NCBI GenBank assembly: GCA_030686995.1
Contig: CM060680.1
Location: 202,169,322 to 202,233,321 of the forward strand
Source: Artemisia argyi
Taxonomy: Eukaryota; Streptophyta; Magnoliopsida; Asterales; Asteraceae
Reading direction: 5' to 3'
DNA: 64,000 nucleotides
The notes under the pieces were generated by a model that made no database searches, was not told the DNA's origin, and worked only from the letters and a program-made list of their open reading frames with translations. Below, in pieces: positions 12,868-23,985 of this stretch. Within the stretch, counting starts at the first letter, position 1. The number at the start of each line of letters is the position of its first letter. The position numbers and the translations under genes were made by a program.

Positions 12868-15670
12868 ATAAATTTTCTTATTAATTTTTTTTCACGACAT
12901 GTCTCTTGTGTAATCAATATTATGTACAATTCTAGAAATGTCATTCAACAATGACACGGAATCATACATATGCTTGAGCAAGAGTTCTTTTCCAATAAAG
13001 TTCTTTTCAAAAACATGTCGTATCTCAAAACATTCCTTTAATATGGTTTGCTATTACTTCAGATAGCAACCCGGTTTTCAAAATTAAGGAAAACACGTCG
13101 CCAAAAAGACGGTTGTTCCTAACAAAGGGTGCCGTTCATCCGAGCGTGAATTACTTTATATTCATGCACCCTCGATCTAATGTACGTTTCAGTGCATTAT
13201 TTCTTGATAAAGAAGAGAAGTCTTCTTTTTATCGCCAAATATTTTCCCTTCTATGATTTTTCCGGAAAATATTTGTGCAAAACTTGGTGGTACCATGAGA
13301 TTTTGTTTGGAAATCAATTTGCACTCAAACTTTGATAAAATCTTTTTCACTCAATCAATGACATAACTTATTTATGTTTTAAACATCCGTCATTGATTGA
13401 GGGGGAGAGTGATTTCTCAAAATTTTATGCATCATCAAAACTCCCCACACTTTGTACATAAAACTTTGCAACATAATGATTTGTGATGTGTTACGTGTCA
13501 GAATGAGTAAATTTTCAAAGAGTTTTCACCAAAACTTCGAATCTTTTTACAAACTCTTCAAATCTGACACATAACAACCTCCCTCACAGTTTGAGGGGGA
13601 GCAAGAGAGAGTTCCTCTTATCAGAAAATATTAAAATTGACCGCATTTCTCTCCCAAAACGTTTTCTAAATTATTTAAATCAATCGAGATCAAAAATCTC
13701 GTAAGATTTGAAATTTTTGATCAAGGGAGAGAATGTGATTTAAATATGAAATCTGATAATCAAAAGTGATCTTTTCGACTCAATAAAAGGCTCCCACATA
13801 TGTGCTAAACACTTTCGAATATCGATGCACATATTGAGGGGGAGCAAATGGCGTTTGTGGAAGTTATACTAATGACCGACCATTTATCTTTATGCATGGA
13901 GTTATAAGGTTGGTTAAGGTTAGGTATGAGCTCCCATGATCCACCAGAACCGGAAGGATCTTCCCAGGGACTATCCATAGATAGATTAGAAGTTCTTAGG
14001 AATGATTATGAAAAAAGGAGTAAAGTGAGAAAGGGAAGAGTGCGGACTGAGATAGAGCTAGGACTGGAACAAACCCAACAAGGTTCTAGTGGTGAAATCT
14101 TGGTAAGCACTGAAGGGGTTGAAGAATGAAAAAGAAATGAAATGAGAAAGGGTGAAAAGAAATAGCCCTCCAAATATTCAACCTTAAGGCAGAAACCGGG
14201 TTCAATTCATAATCTACTGGCGGTTACTTATGTAACACCGGTATTGAAGACAAGACGTCATGGACCCAGTGACGCACTGCACCAAACTTCCCAACCACTC
14301 AAGTTCTCTTAAAAGAGCTTGTTTCAATCTCACGGGGAACCCTGTGCAATGTATCGACCGCTCATTGCGAGTTATGTTGATACCTAAAACAGGAGACGCC
14401 TCCCCAGTCTCCAGGAGCGGATCAAAACGCACTATCGAGTCTAGAGCCAAAGAGATCATCCATAAATCTCGTTAGGACACACTTCCAAATATGCTTATTG
14501 TTTCACACAATGTGAAAAATAAGGTAAAATATTTAGAGTCCTACGCATTATCCTTGTGGTATTGCCAGAACATCCGAGTGATATGAAAATATTCACAATG
14601 ACGATGGAAATCCTTCTAGAGCGAACATCACTCAAGCTCTTGGTAGGTGACATGTGAGATCCATCTTGGATCAATGATCAAGTGACAACTGGAAAGCAAC
14701 AATGGTGCGATTCAAATTTGAATCAAACTTGTTCCAGGATATGGATTGACGGATACTTTTGCCAAAACCTCTCAATGTGCTCACCAACTTATCTTTCGAG
14801 CACATTGATTGTGTAATATCTTTCAAACAAAAGTATTTTTGATGGAAATGTGATTCAAAGTATAAAACTCTCGTCGTGTCTCAAAAATGTTTATCATATG
14901 ACACGCGAGTGATTTCTGTTAATCAATTTCTCATCAATCCGTGAATATCAATTCACCGATTCACTCTATCGTGCTGTCTGCTTTGAGACGTTCCGGTATG
15001 AGAACATGCTAAGTATGAAGATTCCGAAGTGGATTCTTTGGAAAACTCATTACTACAAGCTGGAAATTCCTGTCAAGGAGAGTCCTCTTTAAAAGAGACT
15101 CTACCTGATCACAGGTCGGTTTTCACAAAACCGGAGGGTAGTCTGTCCTCGCAGAACGAATGACAAAGCCATATTCGTTCTCTATCTTTATTGCTAACTG
15201 TCTTATTTCAGGGACACATATAAAGATGGTGTTGATGGCTCCAGTTTCCAGCTGAATCGGGTCAATCCATACCTCATGCTCACACATCCACCACACAATC
15301 AATGAAGATGAGAGTCTTGCTACAACAAAATGTTGAGAGACTACCAACAACGTTTCCGCAACTCTGATGAAAAAGTCTCCTGATCCACAACTCTAAAAGT
15401 CAAGTCTCCTGATCTAGAAGGGTGTGAGCATGATGGTCCTTATGTCACTACATCACATGACGGCAATACTACAAAGGATGAGCTTGGAGATTTACTTTGG
15501 CTGATGATCTCAAAGAAGCTCAAAGATCACACATCACAAAAGAACTCTAATCACAAGTTCGCTTGGTTTAAGTACAAAGTGTGCTGAAAAGAGAAGAATC
15601 AGATCCTACGAGCTACAAAGACTAAAGAATGCTTAAAGACCAAAGAGCTTAACTTCAAAGGTGACCTCGC
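12740..15670 (+). other. Element C 3' region: poly(A)/(TA)n and a chain of stem-loops
   Basis: This is 2.9 kb without a convincing gene. An A run (12777-12796) leads into (TA)n to about 12866. Perfect or near-perfect inverted repeats then follow in series: 13048-13054/13063-13069; 13205-13232; 13236-13247/13264-13275; 13350-13362/13389-13401 (13 bp, perfect); 13489-13502/13563-13576; 13688-13697/13713-13722; 13798-13805/13827-13834; 14772-14782/14798-14808 (11 bp, perfect). GGGGGAG motifs occur at 13401, 13595 and 13838, several of them directly after a stem. Confidence 0.7.
13926..14129 (+). CDS. Small hypothetical ORF in element C 3' region (67 aa)
   Basis: ATG at 13926 begins MSSHDPPEPEGSSQG; the product is charged and Glu/Arg/Ser-rich with no domain known to me. 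It follows GGTTAGGT in a region otherwise full of stem-loops. Nothing except length and composition supports expression, so it may be chance. Confidence 0.25.
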   Translation: MSSHDPPEPEGSSQGLSIDRLEVLRNDYEKRSKVRKGRVRTEIELGLEQTQQGSSGEILVSTEGVEE

Positions 15671-15682
15671 TTAGGGGGAGAT
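15671..15682 (+). other. Polypurine tract of element C
   Basis: TTAGGGGGAGAT lies immediately upstream of the 3' LTR start TGTTAGG at 15683. Confidence 0.85.
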
Positions 15683-16043
15683 TGTTAGGAATACAAATAT
15701 TCCTGTAAAAGTCTCGGTCACCTAATGATTGTAATAGCATTACGGTAGCTCGTAGTTAGTTAGTTAGTGAGTTAATTAGTATTAGATTAAGTAGCACCGT
15801 GGAAGAAGGAACGGGTCTTTACCCACTGTATGCCTGATCCACAGCCCGGGAGTGGGCGTTATGTTGTAACTATAAATACCCCTCTCCACATGTGGAGAGG
15901 GTTGGACCTTTCTTACATTTTCAATCTAATCTTTTCCTTTTTCTTTCAAGGTTCCACTCTTTCTCTCCTCTCCTCCTTTCTTCCATTTCTACGCCTAACT
16001 CACCACCACTTGAACATGTTTCCAACATAGTTAGAATTCTACA
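15683..16043 (+). repeat. 3' LTR of element C
   Basis: 361 bp, read as identical to 3925-4285, ending TTCTACA, followed by the AGACG target duplication at 16044-16048. Confidence 0.95.
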
Positions 16044-16048
16044 AGACG

Positions 16049-16349
16049 TGTGAGCACTCGGAGTATAGCAAATACAATCGGTGTATCCACATCCATCACA
16101 AAAACATCGTCCACACGGCCTTCCTTCTTCGGACGAGTTTCCGCAATTATAGCAAGAAAATGACGGTGGTGGTGGTGTATAGAAATCGGGAATATTAGAC
16201 GAATTGTTGAACGAATTTTGATCATATGTATGAGAATTACAATTCAAACAAACGCCATCACGAATATTATCTCCACATTCGTCGCACGTACACCACACAC
16301 ACAACCCTTCGAAGAACGGTTCTCCACAATAAAGACAAATCGGATCCAT
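16049..16349 (-). CDS. Element A ORF, 5' part: seven CxxC motifs in ~95 residues
   Basis: ATG on the minus strand at 16349 opens MDPICLYCGEPFFEG. Within the first hundred residues come CLYC, CVWC, CDEC, CLNC, CYNC, CGRC and CDGC, plus a CIC, spaced like a string of zinc ribbons or knuckles. The frame (100 codons plus one base) is interrupted by element C and resumes in phase at 3924. It lies about 180 bp after the primer site of A, where gag would normally start, so it takes the place of gag in the element. I recall similar Cys-rich N-termini in Asteraceae retroelement annotations, without a known role; nucleic-acid binding is inference. Confidence 0.7.
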
Positions 16350-16532
16350 GAGAATTAAAAATAAGAGGGTTTGAGAAGAAGAATCAAATATAAGAGGATA
16401 AGAAGATTATTTTTGTTTTTGATTTAATTTTTTTTTTTTTTTTTATTTTTATAGAGAAAATATATACAAGATAGTTAAAAACTTAACACAACACGATTTT
16501 TCAACTCGAATATTCAAAACTCACGTCACCCT
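16350..16532 (-). other. Element A leader between primer site and ORF
   Basis: Short AT-rich untranslated leader on the minus strand, with a T/A homopolymer run at 16427-16445. No gene is seen. Confidence 0.6.
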
Positions 16533-16550
16533 TCCCCGGCAGCGGCGCCA
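16533..16550 (-). other. Primer-binding site of element A (tRNA-Asp type)
   Basis: The minus strand reads TGGCGCCGCTGCCGGGGA, three bases inside the 5' LTR. It matches the tRNA-Asp-complementary site known from Athila-type Ty3/gypsy elements with one difference, and equals the site of element D. Confidence 0.85.
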
Positions 16551-16553
16551 TTT

Positions 16554-19109
16554 TGATATAGTCGTTTTGTAGTATATAATTAATCCGAGGAAATACTCGT
16601 GAAAGTATTTCCCGGGTCGTTTACCCAACGAAGGTAGAATGGAATCTTGAATAGTCGAATCGCAAAATCGAGTCGTGAAAAGTGAAATGATAAAAGAGAT
16701 GTTGTGATTTTAAAACTACGAGTATCAAACATAAACTAAAAGGCAATAATCAAGCATATAAAACAAGCATGTAAAGTACCAATAACGCAATCTAATCTAA
16801 AATCGAGCACTTATGGAAGCTAAAAATTACTAACTAATCTAAAAATGATATATGAGAAATTTGTTTGCTAAGTGACATGAAAAGTTCATTAAGTGTGGAT
16901 TAAGGTTTGACGACGAATTATATTCCTTAAACGAGACTATTTTCTCACAACGTTGGTTTATTTTGAAAACAATCCTTTAAAAAGAAAATAATTACTAGAT
17001 GTGTAATTTGATTATTCTCCAGCTTTTGCCCTTCAAATAATAAAATCACAAATCTAAATAATCTCACTAATTATTAATCACAATCCCTTTTTATTAATCC
17101 ACACTTAAATCACAAATCCATATCACTTAACAAACACTAATAAACTACTTGCTAAACATACCAATCAAACCAATAAAAACAAATGTTCCAACAAACATGA
17201 TTAATACACTAATTATATAAAAGTGAAAATGAATAGAAAGTAGAACCTGATCTAACGCGACGAGAATAATAAACCACCCGATTTTATAAACTTGTCAAAT
17301 TATAAAGTTTATTTCTTTAATAGTTTTAATATCACCAAATAGTAAATAAAGTTTTTGACTTTAATCACTAATTAGCTTTATAAAAACTAGAAAAGCTATA
17401 AGCTTTATTAATAAGTAAGCTTATAAAACCCTTAAGCTCCTCGCCTTATGTAGAGAATGATGAGAAACTAAGAAAGATCACAACTTTATGCAACATTAGT
17501 ACAATTAAGCTCTTGAATAAACTAGATCTAGATTCAATAAGCTATAGAAAAGCTAATCAAATCTAGACAAACTAGTAATAGAACCAAAAAGCTAGAAAGC
17601 TAGTAGATCTATACTAGTTATGAATCAACCAAAGCTAAAAAGATAGATTGATTAGAAGAAAATAAAAGATAAACTAAGGAGATGAAAAGTATTAAGCTAA
17701 TTTGATTTATTTGAGAAAAAACTTTTAAAATAAAAAGAGATTAAGAGATATAAACTAAAAATTATTAAATCTAATTATACTAAAGAAGTTATGAAAAGAG
17801 ATTAAGAAATAAAAAAAAAAAAAAAACAAAAGTGCTTATTGAATAATCTAATCTAATAAGCTTCAAAAAGCTATTAAGCTAAAATATATTTTTAAAATAA
17901 AGAAATTGAAAATAAAAGAAAGAGATGAGAAGAAGAGGTAGATTAAGCTAATAACAATTCATTAAAAACATCTTCATTAAGTAGAAAAGTTGATACAAAT
18001 ATCTATAAATAAGCTACAAACTAAAAAATACACTACTTTAAAAATAAGCTCAGAGCTACTACTGCTAAAAGAAACTACTCTAAAAAATAAACTACAACTA
18101 AAATGTGTGTGTAAAAATAGTGATGAAAAGCTGATGGTATTGGATCCGGTGCATTCAATTTATAGCAAATGATTGGTACTTCTCGATCCTTCCACAAATT
18201 TTGCCAGCACACAAACTCTCCCGTGGCGTGATTTCATTGGTTGTTGAAAGAGAGTAGCGTCATTCTTGAAACGTGGCATAATATGATAGGCTGTTGGAGG
18301 AGAAAAGCATCTACGAGTATGCTGAAAACCAAGGGGCACGCGCCTTCTTCATTTTATTTGGAGCGATTGGACTTCACGTGCTAGTATTTCAATTGCAATT
18401 TGCTTCTTTGTCTTGGCCTTTTTTCTTTTGCGCATTACCGAAACACAGATCACGTGCCTAAAATTAATGTATTTCCTCTATTTTTTTTTTGAAGCATGCT
18501 CATTCAATCTTCAAATAATTTGTTGCTCAAAACAGCCCCACGTGGCACCACAAATTTAACTTTGGAAAAGTGAGGTCATGTGTATTCACTGGCATTTAAT
18601 ACTATTCAATATGACCCTTGTTTGTCAAATTGTTCTTCACGTGAATATGGCATCAAAGAATTAAATAAGTCTTCAATGAAAATAATGAGTCTTCAATGAG
18701 AATATTCAATCCATCAATTTGTTGTATGCGCATATAAACAAAAAGCTCAACTTCGTCCTCATTTATTTTCACGTGGGCCGGACTTCTCTTCACTTGGGCT
18801 TAGAATCAAATAATTAGACCAACATAATTAAGTAATAATCTTCGTTCGGTCTTCATTTAGTCATTAAAATTTTCTCCTTTTTTTCCTTTCATGCTCCAAA
18901 TAAAAATATCGTTGATCCCATAATTTCGCGCTCTCTTCAATCTCGTGCTCGTTTTGTCGGTATCTCATGATTTTTGTACATTTTTCATATCCAGTACCTG
19001 CACATTCACAAAACACAAAAACAAGCAAATATTTGGCGTTTTTAATATGTTTTTGGTCTTTTGGGTCCGGTTTTGGTCAAATAAAAGGTGTGTAAATTAA
19101 CACACACCA
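16554..19109 (-). repeat. 5' LTR of element A (2,556 bp)
   Basis: Bounded on the minus strand by TGGTGTG (at 19109) and ...CTATATCA (at 16554), next to the primer site. Its U5 end resembles that of element D: both contain CGTTGGG..AACGACCCGGG followed by ACTTTCAC. A minus-strand TATA box (TATAAATT) lies at 18157-18164. The many short AT-rich frames inside are not genes. Confidence 0.9.
18157..18164 (-). promoter_or_regulatory. Probable TATA box of element A 5' LTR
   Basis: The minus strand reads GCTATAAATTGAATG, about 950 bp into the LTR. It is the best TATA candidate I see in the LTR. Confidence 0.5.
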
Positions 19110-21916
19110 TTAGTCAACTTTGTCGTAATAAGTATAATGTCCTCTTTAGTGAAAACGGTAGTAAAATACTTAAAGATGGTATAACCATAGCCAAAGGTGT
19201 CCTTAAGAACAACGTATACGTCATGAAGTTGGATTCAACATCTAGAGACAAACTTTGTCTTACCTCATTAGATGAATCTTCAACTTTATGGCATAGACGT
19301 TTAGGACACGCTAACATGAGACTAATCCAAAACATCTCCTCCAAAGACTTAGTTCGAAACCTACCCAAGTTGAAATATGACCAACACTTTTGTGATGCTT
19401 GCAAAGTCGGTAAACAAGTCCATAGTAGCCATAAGGCTAAAAACTTGGTGTCTACGTCTAGGTGTCTAGAACTTTTACATATGGATTTATTTGGTCCATC
19501 CGCTATACAAAGTTATGGAGGTAACTTCTACACTTTGGTTATAGTAGATGATTACTCACGTTATACTTGGACAAAGTTTTTGAAAAGTAAAAATGAAGCT
19601 TTCGATAAATTTGAGATTCTAAGTAAGAAAATTCAAAATCAAGTAGGATCTAATATTGTGTCTATTAGAACGGATCACGGTCATGAATTTGATAATGAAT
19701 TTCAATTTGGAAAATTTTGTGATAATAATGGAATTACTCATAACTTTTCGGCTCCACGTACTCCTCAATCTAATGGTGTAGTAGAACGTAAAAACCGGAC
19801 ATTACAAGAGACGAGTAGAACAATGCTTAATGAACAAACTATTCCACAAAAGTTTTGGTGTAATGCCGTTGACACATCAACGTACATTTTAAATCGAGTC
19901 CTAATTAGACGATTTTTGAATAAAACACCTTATGAACTTTATAAAGGTAAAAAGCCTACATTAGGATACTTTAGAGTGTTTGGGAGTAAATGCTTTATTC
20001 TTAACACCAAGGATTATCTCACCAAATTTGACCCAAAGTCTTATGAAGGTGTATTCCTTGGATATTCACAAAATAGTAAAGCTTACATTGTCTTAAACAA
20101 AGAAACCTTAAGAGTCGAGGAATCGTTGAACGTAACATTTGACGAAAGTCCACCTCCCTCTAAGACATCACCTTTGGTAGATGATGACTTAGTTGAAAGC
20201 CAAGCAATTGAAAGTCAAGAAATCTTAGATAATGACAAGGAAGATGAACTATTAAACAAGGAACTTGTTAATGTCAAAGAATCTAAAAGTCATCCATTAG
20301 ATAGTGTCATAGGCAACATTAATGAAAGAACACTAAGATCAAAAGTCCAAAATGAAAGTAATTATTTTTGTTTCGTGTCAACCATTGAACCTAAAAATAT
20401 TAATGAAGCCATTAAGGATGAATCTTGGGTAATTGCAATGCAAGAAGAATTAAACCAATTTGTTAGGAATGATGTATGGACATTAGTTCCTCAACCAAAG
20501 AGTCAAACAATAATTGGAACGAAATGGGTATTTCGTAATAAAATGGATGCAAATGGAATTGTGTCTAGAAACAAAGCTAGGCTTGTAGCACAAGGATATA
20601 ATCAACAAGAAGGCATCGACTACGATGAAACTTATGCTCCGGTAGCTAGGCTCGAGTCAATTAGAATCTTACTTGCTTATGCGTGTGCACATAATTTTAA
20701 ACTCTTCCAAATGGACGTCAAAAGTGCATTTCTAAACGGAGTCATTAATGAAGAAGTGTATGTTGCTCAACCACCGGGCTTCATCGATTTTGAAAAACCT
20801 AATTATGTTTACAAACTTAAAAAGGCTCTTTACGGACTTAAGCAAGCTCCAAAAGCATGGTATGATCGACTTAAAACCTTCTTAGTTGACCATAAGTACA
20901 CCATGGGCTTAGTTGATAATACTCTCTTCACTAAGAAGAAAGATTCACATATTATCATAGTCCAAATCTATGTTGATGACATTATATTCGGATCAACTTG
21001 TCAAGAATTATGTGTGGATTTCTCAAAAATCATGCATGACGAGTTTGAAATGAGTATGATGGGAGAACTCAACTTTTTCCTAGGACTCCAAATTAAACAA
21101 CTTGAAGATGGTATCTTCTTTAACCAATCTAAATACATTAAGGACATGCTTAAGAAATTTGGATTAGAAGACTCGAAACCTATCAAAACTCCCATGTCCA
21201 CGGAAACTAAACTCACCAAGGATGAGGAAAGTGAATCCGTAGATAGCACTAAATATAGAGGTATGATTGGTAGTCTACTTTATCTTACGGCTAGTAGACC
21301 CGACATTATGTTTAGTGTTTGTCTATGTGCTCGTTTTCAAGAAGATCTTAAAACTACCCATCTTGAAGCCGTTAAAAGGATATTTAGGTATATTAAGGGC
21401 ACTACACATTTAGGTTTATGGTATCCCAAAGGAACGGGAATAGACACCATAGTGTATGCCGACTCGGATCATGCGGGTGACTATGTCGATAGAAAAAGCA
21501 CAAGTGGTATTTGTACTTTTGTTGGACATTGTCTCACCTCATGGTTCTCGAAGAAGCAAACGGCTCTTGCTATCTCAACAACGGAAGCCGAGTACGTTTT
21601 GGCCGGAAAGGCGTGTCAACAAGCTCTTTGGATGAAGCAAGCTCTTGTCGACTACGGAATTCAACTCAACGACATCACAATTCTTTGTGACAACAAAGGT
21701 GCCATTGATCTCAGCAAAAACCCAGTTCAACATGCTCGTACCAAACATATTGAAATCCGTCATCATTTCCTTCGTGACAACGTTCAAAAAGGAAATATCT
21801 CAATTGAGAAAGTTTCTTCCGAAGACAACATAGCCGACATACTCACCAAACCTCTTAAACGTGAACCTTTTAACCTTCTTAGGCTAGGCTTAGGACTCAT
21901 GGAACCTACACTGTAG
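19110..21916 (+). CDS. Element B pol, 3' part: integrase, reverse transcriptase, RNase H
   Basis: The frame is open from the insertion point of element A (19110) to a stop at 21914. The first residues (ISQLCRNKYNVLF) correspond to the end of the protease region of element E, so translation would come from upstream sequence outside the window. Visible in order: LWHRRLGHAN..CDAC pre-integrase motif; integrase HMDLFGP, RTDHGHEF and QSNGVVERKN; reverse transcriptase KARLVAQGYNQ, MDVKSAFLNG and YVDD (20969-20980); RNase H DSDHAGDY, STTEAEYV and DNKGAIDL. There are no stops or frameshifts. The sequence is close to element E but intact, so B is the younger of the two. The copy is inactivated by elements A and D. 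Confidence 0.9.
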
Positions 21917-22705
21917 TTCTGAACATTAGACAAAAATCAAAACAAATCCATAACCATTTTCCTCAGCAGGGTCGGCGGAACCCTGAGACATAACGGACGG
22001 AACCCAATTCTGGGATCCGCCGTGTCCGCCGACCTGCAGAATCAATATATTAGTTTATATTAAACCAAACACCCATTATCTCATACCACAACTTCCAAAA
22101 CTGTTACTATTCACCATTCCTCTCATCCATACCCACGAAATTCTGGTCTTCCATTCAAACACATTACTAATCCATCATCATTGTAAGTATCTTAACTTGA
22201 TTACAATCCTGATCTGAGTCTAGGAATTCTATTTTTGCACAAAAACAAAAACTTGGGGTTATGCATTAAACTTAACAAACTCATGCATAAAAATTAGGTG
22301 TTTAACAAAACTAATCATGTTTCCCATAGTTAGGAAGTGCTTTCTCACTTAGTGTAAACATACTTGCTAAACCACCCCATGTCAAATTTTTGCGAAAATT
22401 TCTCACAAGTAGGACAAATATTTTTTTTTCGTCTCACATTGAGAATATAAAATCAAAACGTTATGTTCAAAACATCACTTGCATAATGTCTCTTGAATGC
22501 TAAAGGGAATACATAATTAATATGTATTTTCGGGTACATTCAAACGAAGCTACATTGAACTAGGAGTGTTTGGGTTATCCTTTGTTTTATAACAAAACTT
22601 GCATTATAAAACGTTTTTGATGCATCAAAATGAGTCAAGATAACCGCACCTCCACATAGTTTTCATATAGGCACACACTAGAACATCCACATTATAATAA
22701 GTAGT
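21917..22705 (+). other. Element B post-pol spacer
   Basis: There is no gene in these 789 bp. It holds a GC-rich hairpin cluster at 21964-22038 in otherwise AT-rich sequence, and it ends at the GTAGT duplication (22701-22705) made by element D. Before D inserted, this spacer ran straight into the ORF now at 32274. Confidence 0.7.
21964..22038 (+). promoter_or_regulatory. GC-rich hairpin module 1 of element B
   Basis: Contains the paired words CGGCGGAACCC / GGGATCCGCCG and GTCGGCGG / CCGCCGAC in a 75-bp GC island, ending in CTGCAG. The same words recur at 33744-33876 and, in the LTR, at 36206-36272. Confidence 0.6.
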
Positions 22706-23172
22706 TGATGAGTGCTTAATCACACATCTTTTTAGACCTTTATTTCAGACCAAATACACCAAATACTAACCAAATATGCCATGAGAATGCGTGTTTTTGT
22801 ATTTGTGTATGTGCAGGTACGGATATGTGAAAAATGAACGAAAACAAAGCAAAACCGACAAAAACGAGCACTAGATGGGAAAAAGGTCTAAAGACTAAGC
22901 CAAGGAAGAAATTTATCCAAGAAAAGCCCAAAACGACAATTCTAATTCTTAAATATTCAAAGAATGACAAAAGGGACCCTTGGTGGATGCGTGAAGTTAT
23001 TGACATGAAAAATACTCCAAGTATTCACAAGCTGTCGACTTTGATCCTTTGAAGAATTTAGGAAGAAAAGTCAACTCTATTCCTCCAAGTTACTAGGTCG
23101 TTGCATTTAATATTAAGTTGTATTAGTTACATTTTATAATGTTTATGCTTGTATTTCATGTTTTGTAAAGGT

Positions 23173-23236
23173 CTAGGGGCTAGTTATGCAACAATGTGAA
23201 AGATTAGAGGAGCCCTAGCCCCTAGCCTATAAATAG
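23173..23236 (+). promoter_or_regulatory. Element D LTR promoter: inverted repeat and TATA box
   Basis: CTAGGGGCTAG and its inverse CTAGCCCCTAG flank a 31-base loop, and the second arm ends two bases before TATAAATAG. The set is repeated in the 3' LTR (TATA at 30844-30852). Confidence 0.65.
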
Positions 23237-23629
23237 AACATGTTGCCTCATTTGAGAGGTTGGTTAGTTTTTAGGGTAAGTTTAGTGGTAAGTTGTAGGT
23301 GTTGCTTATTTTTAAGTTTTTAAATTTTAAGATTGTTGCTCTTTAATTTTTATGCTTTAATTCTTGTCAAGTCTTCTTTATTTTACTTAATCTCTTTAAA
23401 AAGCTCTACTTTTCTTAAAAATCTTTAAATTTCTAGTTGTTAAATTCATGTTTTTATTGTTGGGATTTAAAGTTTATGGTTAAACTAGGTTGTTTAGTGA
23501 TAAATTTGGTGAAAAACTTTTATTTTTAAGCTTTATTTTGGATTAAAATGGTGTTTGGTCATGGTTTTATCAAGTTATATTATTAATAAAAGTTTTCGAG
23601 TCTATTTCTTTTATAATAATATTATCGAG

Positions 23630-23985
23630 TTACAAGTTTAACACAAGGACCTATTTGCAAAATCCATTATCGAGTTAGATGTATTCTTGAATCTTTCGAG
23701 TTTGGTGTCACCTTTTCCATCGAGTTAGGTAGTGGTTTTTATCGAGTTAAAGTCACAGATTGTCCATCGAGTTAGAGGGTAGAATAGCTATCGAGTTAGG
23801 TGATCATAATGTATATCGAGTTTGTCTTTTTAATGCACTTTCGAGTTAGATGTTTTATTTTATTTATCGAGTTTGGGACATTAGTGTTCTATCGAGTTAG
23901 ACTTGTTTTAAGTATATCGAGTTAAGTTTTATTTTGCCAAGTTCCATTTCATTTGGCGAGTTAGCCAAGATTATCGAGTTAGATA
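23630..23985 (+). repeat. Cluster of TATCGAGTTA-like motifs in element D LTR
   Basis: Fourteen exact CGAGTT words occur in about 350 bp, most as ATCGAGTTAG or ATCGAGTTTG, at irregular spacing, with degenerate copies (CGAGTCT, CGAGTGA, CAAGTTAG) on both sides. The 3' LTR has the same set (about 31246-31600). Confidence 0.75.

Larger units (their letters stand above)
3925..16043 (+). mobile_element. Element C: complete Ty1/copia retrotransposon (12,119 bp)
   Basis: Flanked by 361-bp LTRs (3925-4285, 15683-16043) that I read as identical, and by a perfect 5-bp duplication AGACG (3920-3924, 16044-16048). It carries an iMet-type primer site after the 5' LTR, a gag ORF with a very long extension, an overlapping pol ORF in the -1 frame, a 2.9-kb structured 3' region and a GGGGGAG polypurine tract. 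It is inserted, in opposite orientation, in the ORF of element A. The identical LTRs and intact frames point to a very recent insertion. It is about twice the usual copia length, because of the gag extension and the 3' region. Confidence 0.95.
1..19109 (-). mobile_element. Element A: Ty3/gypsy-type non-autonomous LTR retrotransposon, minus strand, left end off-window
   Basis: Positions 1-376 repeat the right-hand sequence ending at 19109 almost exactly (I see two substitutions and possibly one indel), so these are the two LTRs of a minus-strand element. Reading the minus strand, the 5' LTR (19109 to 16554) is followed by a tRNA-Asp-type primer site, one ORF split by element C, a long 3' non-coding region, a polypurine tract and the 3' LTR. 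I find no reverse transcriptase, RNase H or integrase between the LTRs once element C is removed, so it must use enzymes made elsewhere. TTAGT at 19110-19114 is the expected target duplication; its partner lies off-window. The element interrupts pol of element B. Confidence 0.85.

Noticed and set aside
12712..12954. Frames rich in Ile/Tyr repeats
   Set aside because: Translation of the (TA)n tract after element C pol.
19088..19109. Met start for element B pol in the element A LTR
   Set aside because: The first residues come from the LTR of A; homology starts only after 19109, so this is not a real start.
22740..23006. 88-aa minus-strand ORF present identically at 30356-30622
   Set aside because: It lies inside both LTRs of element D, and its identity reflects LTR identity, not a gene family.
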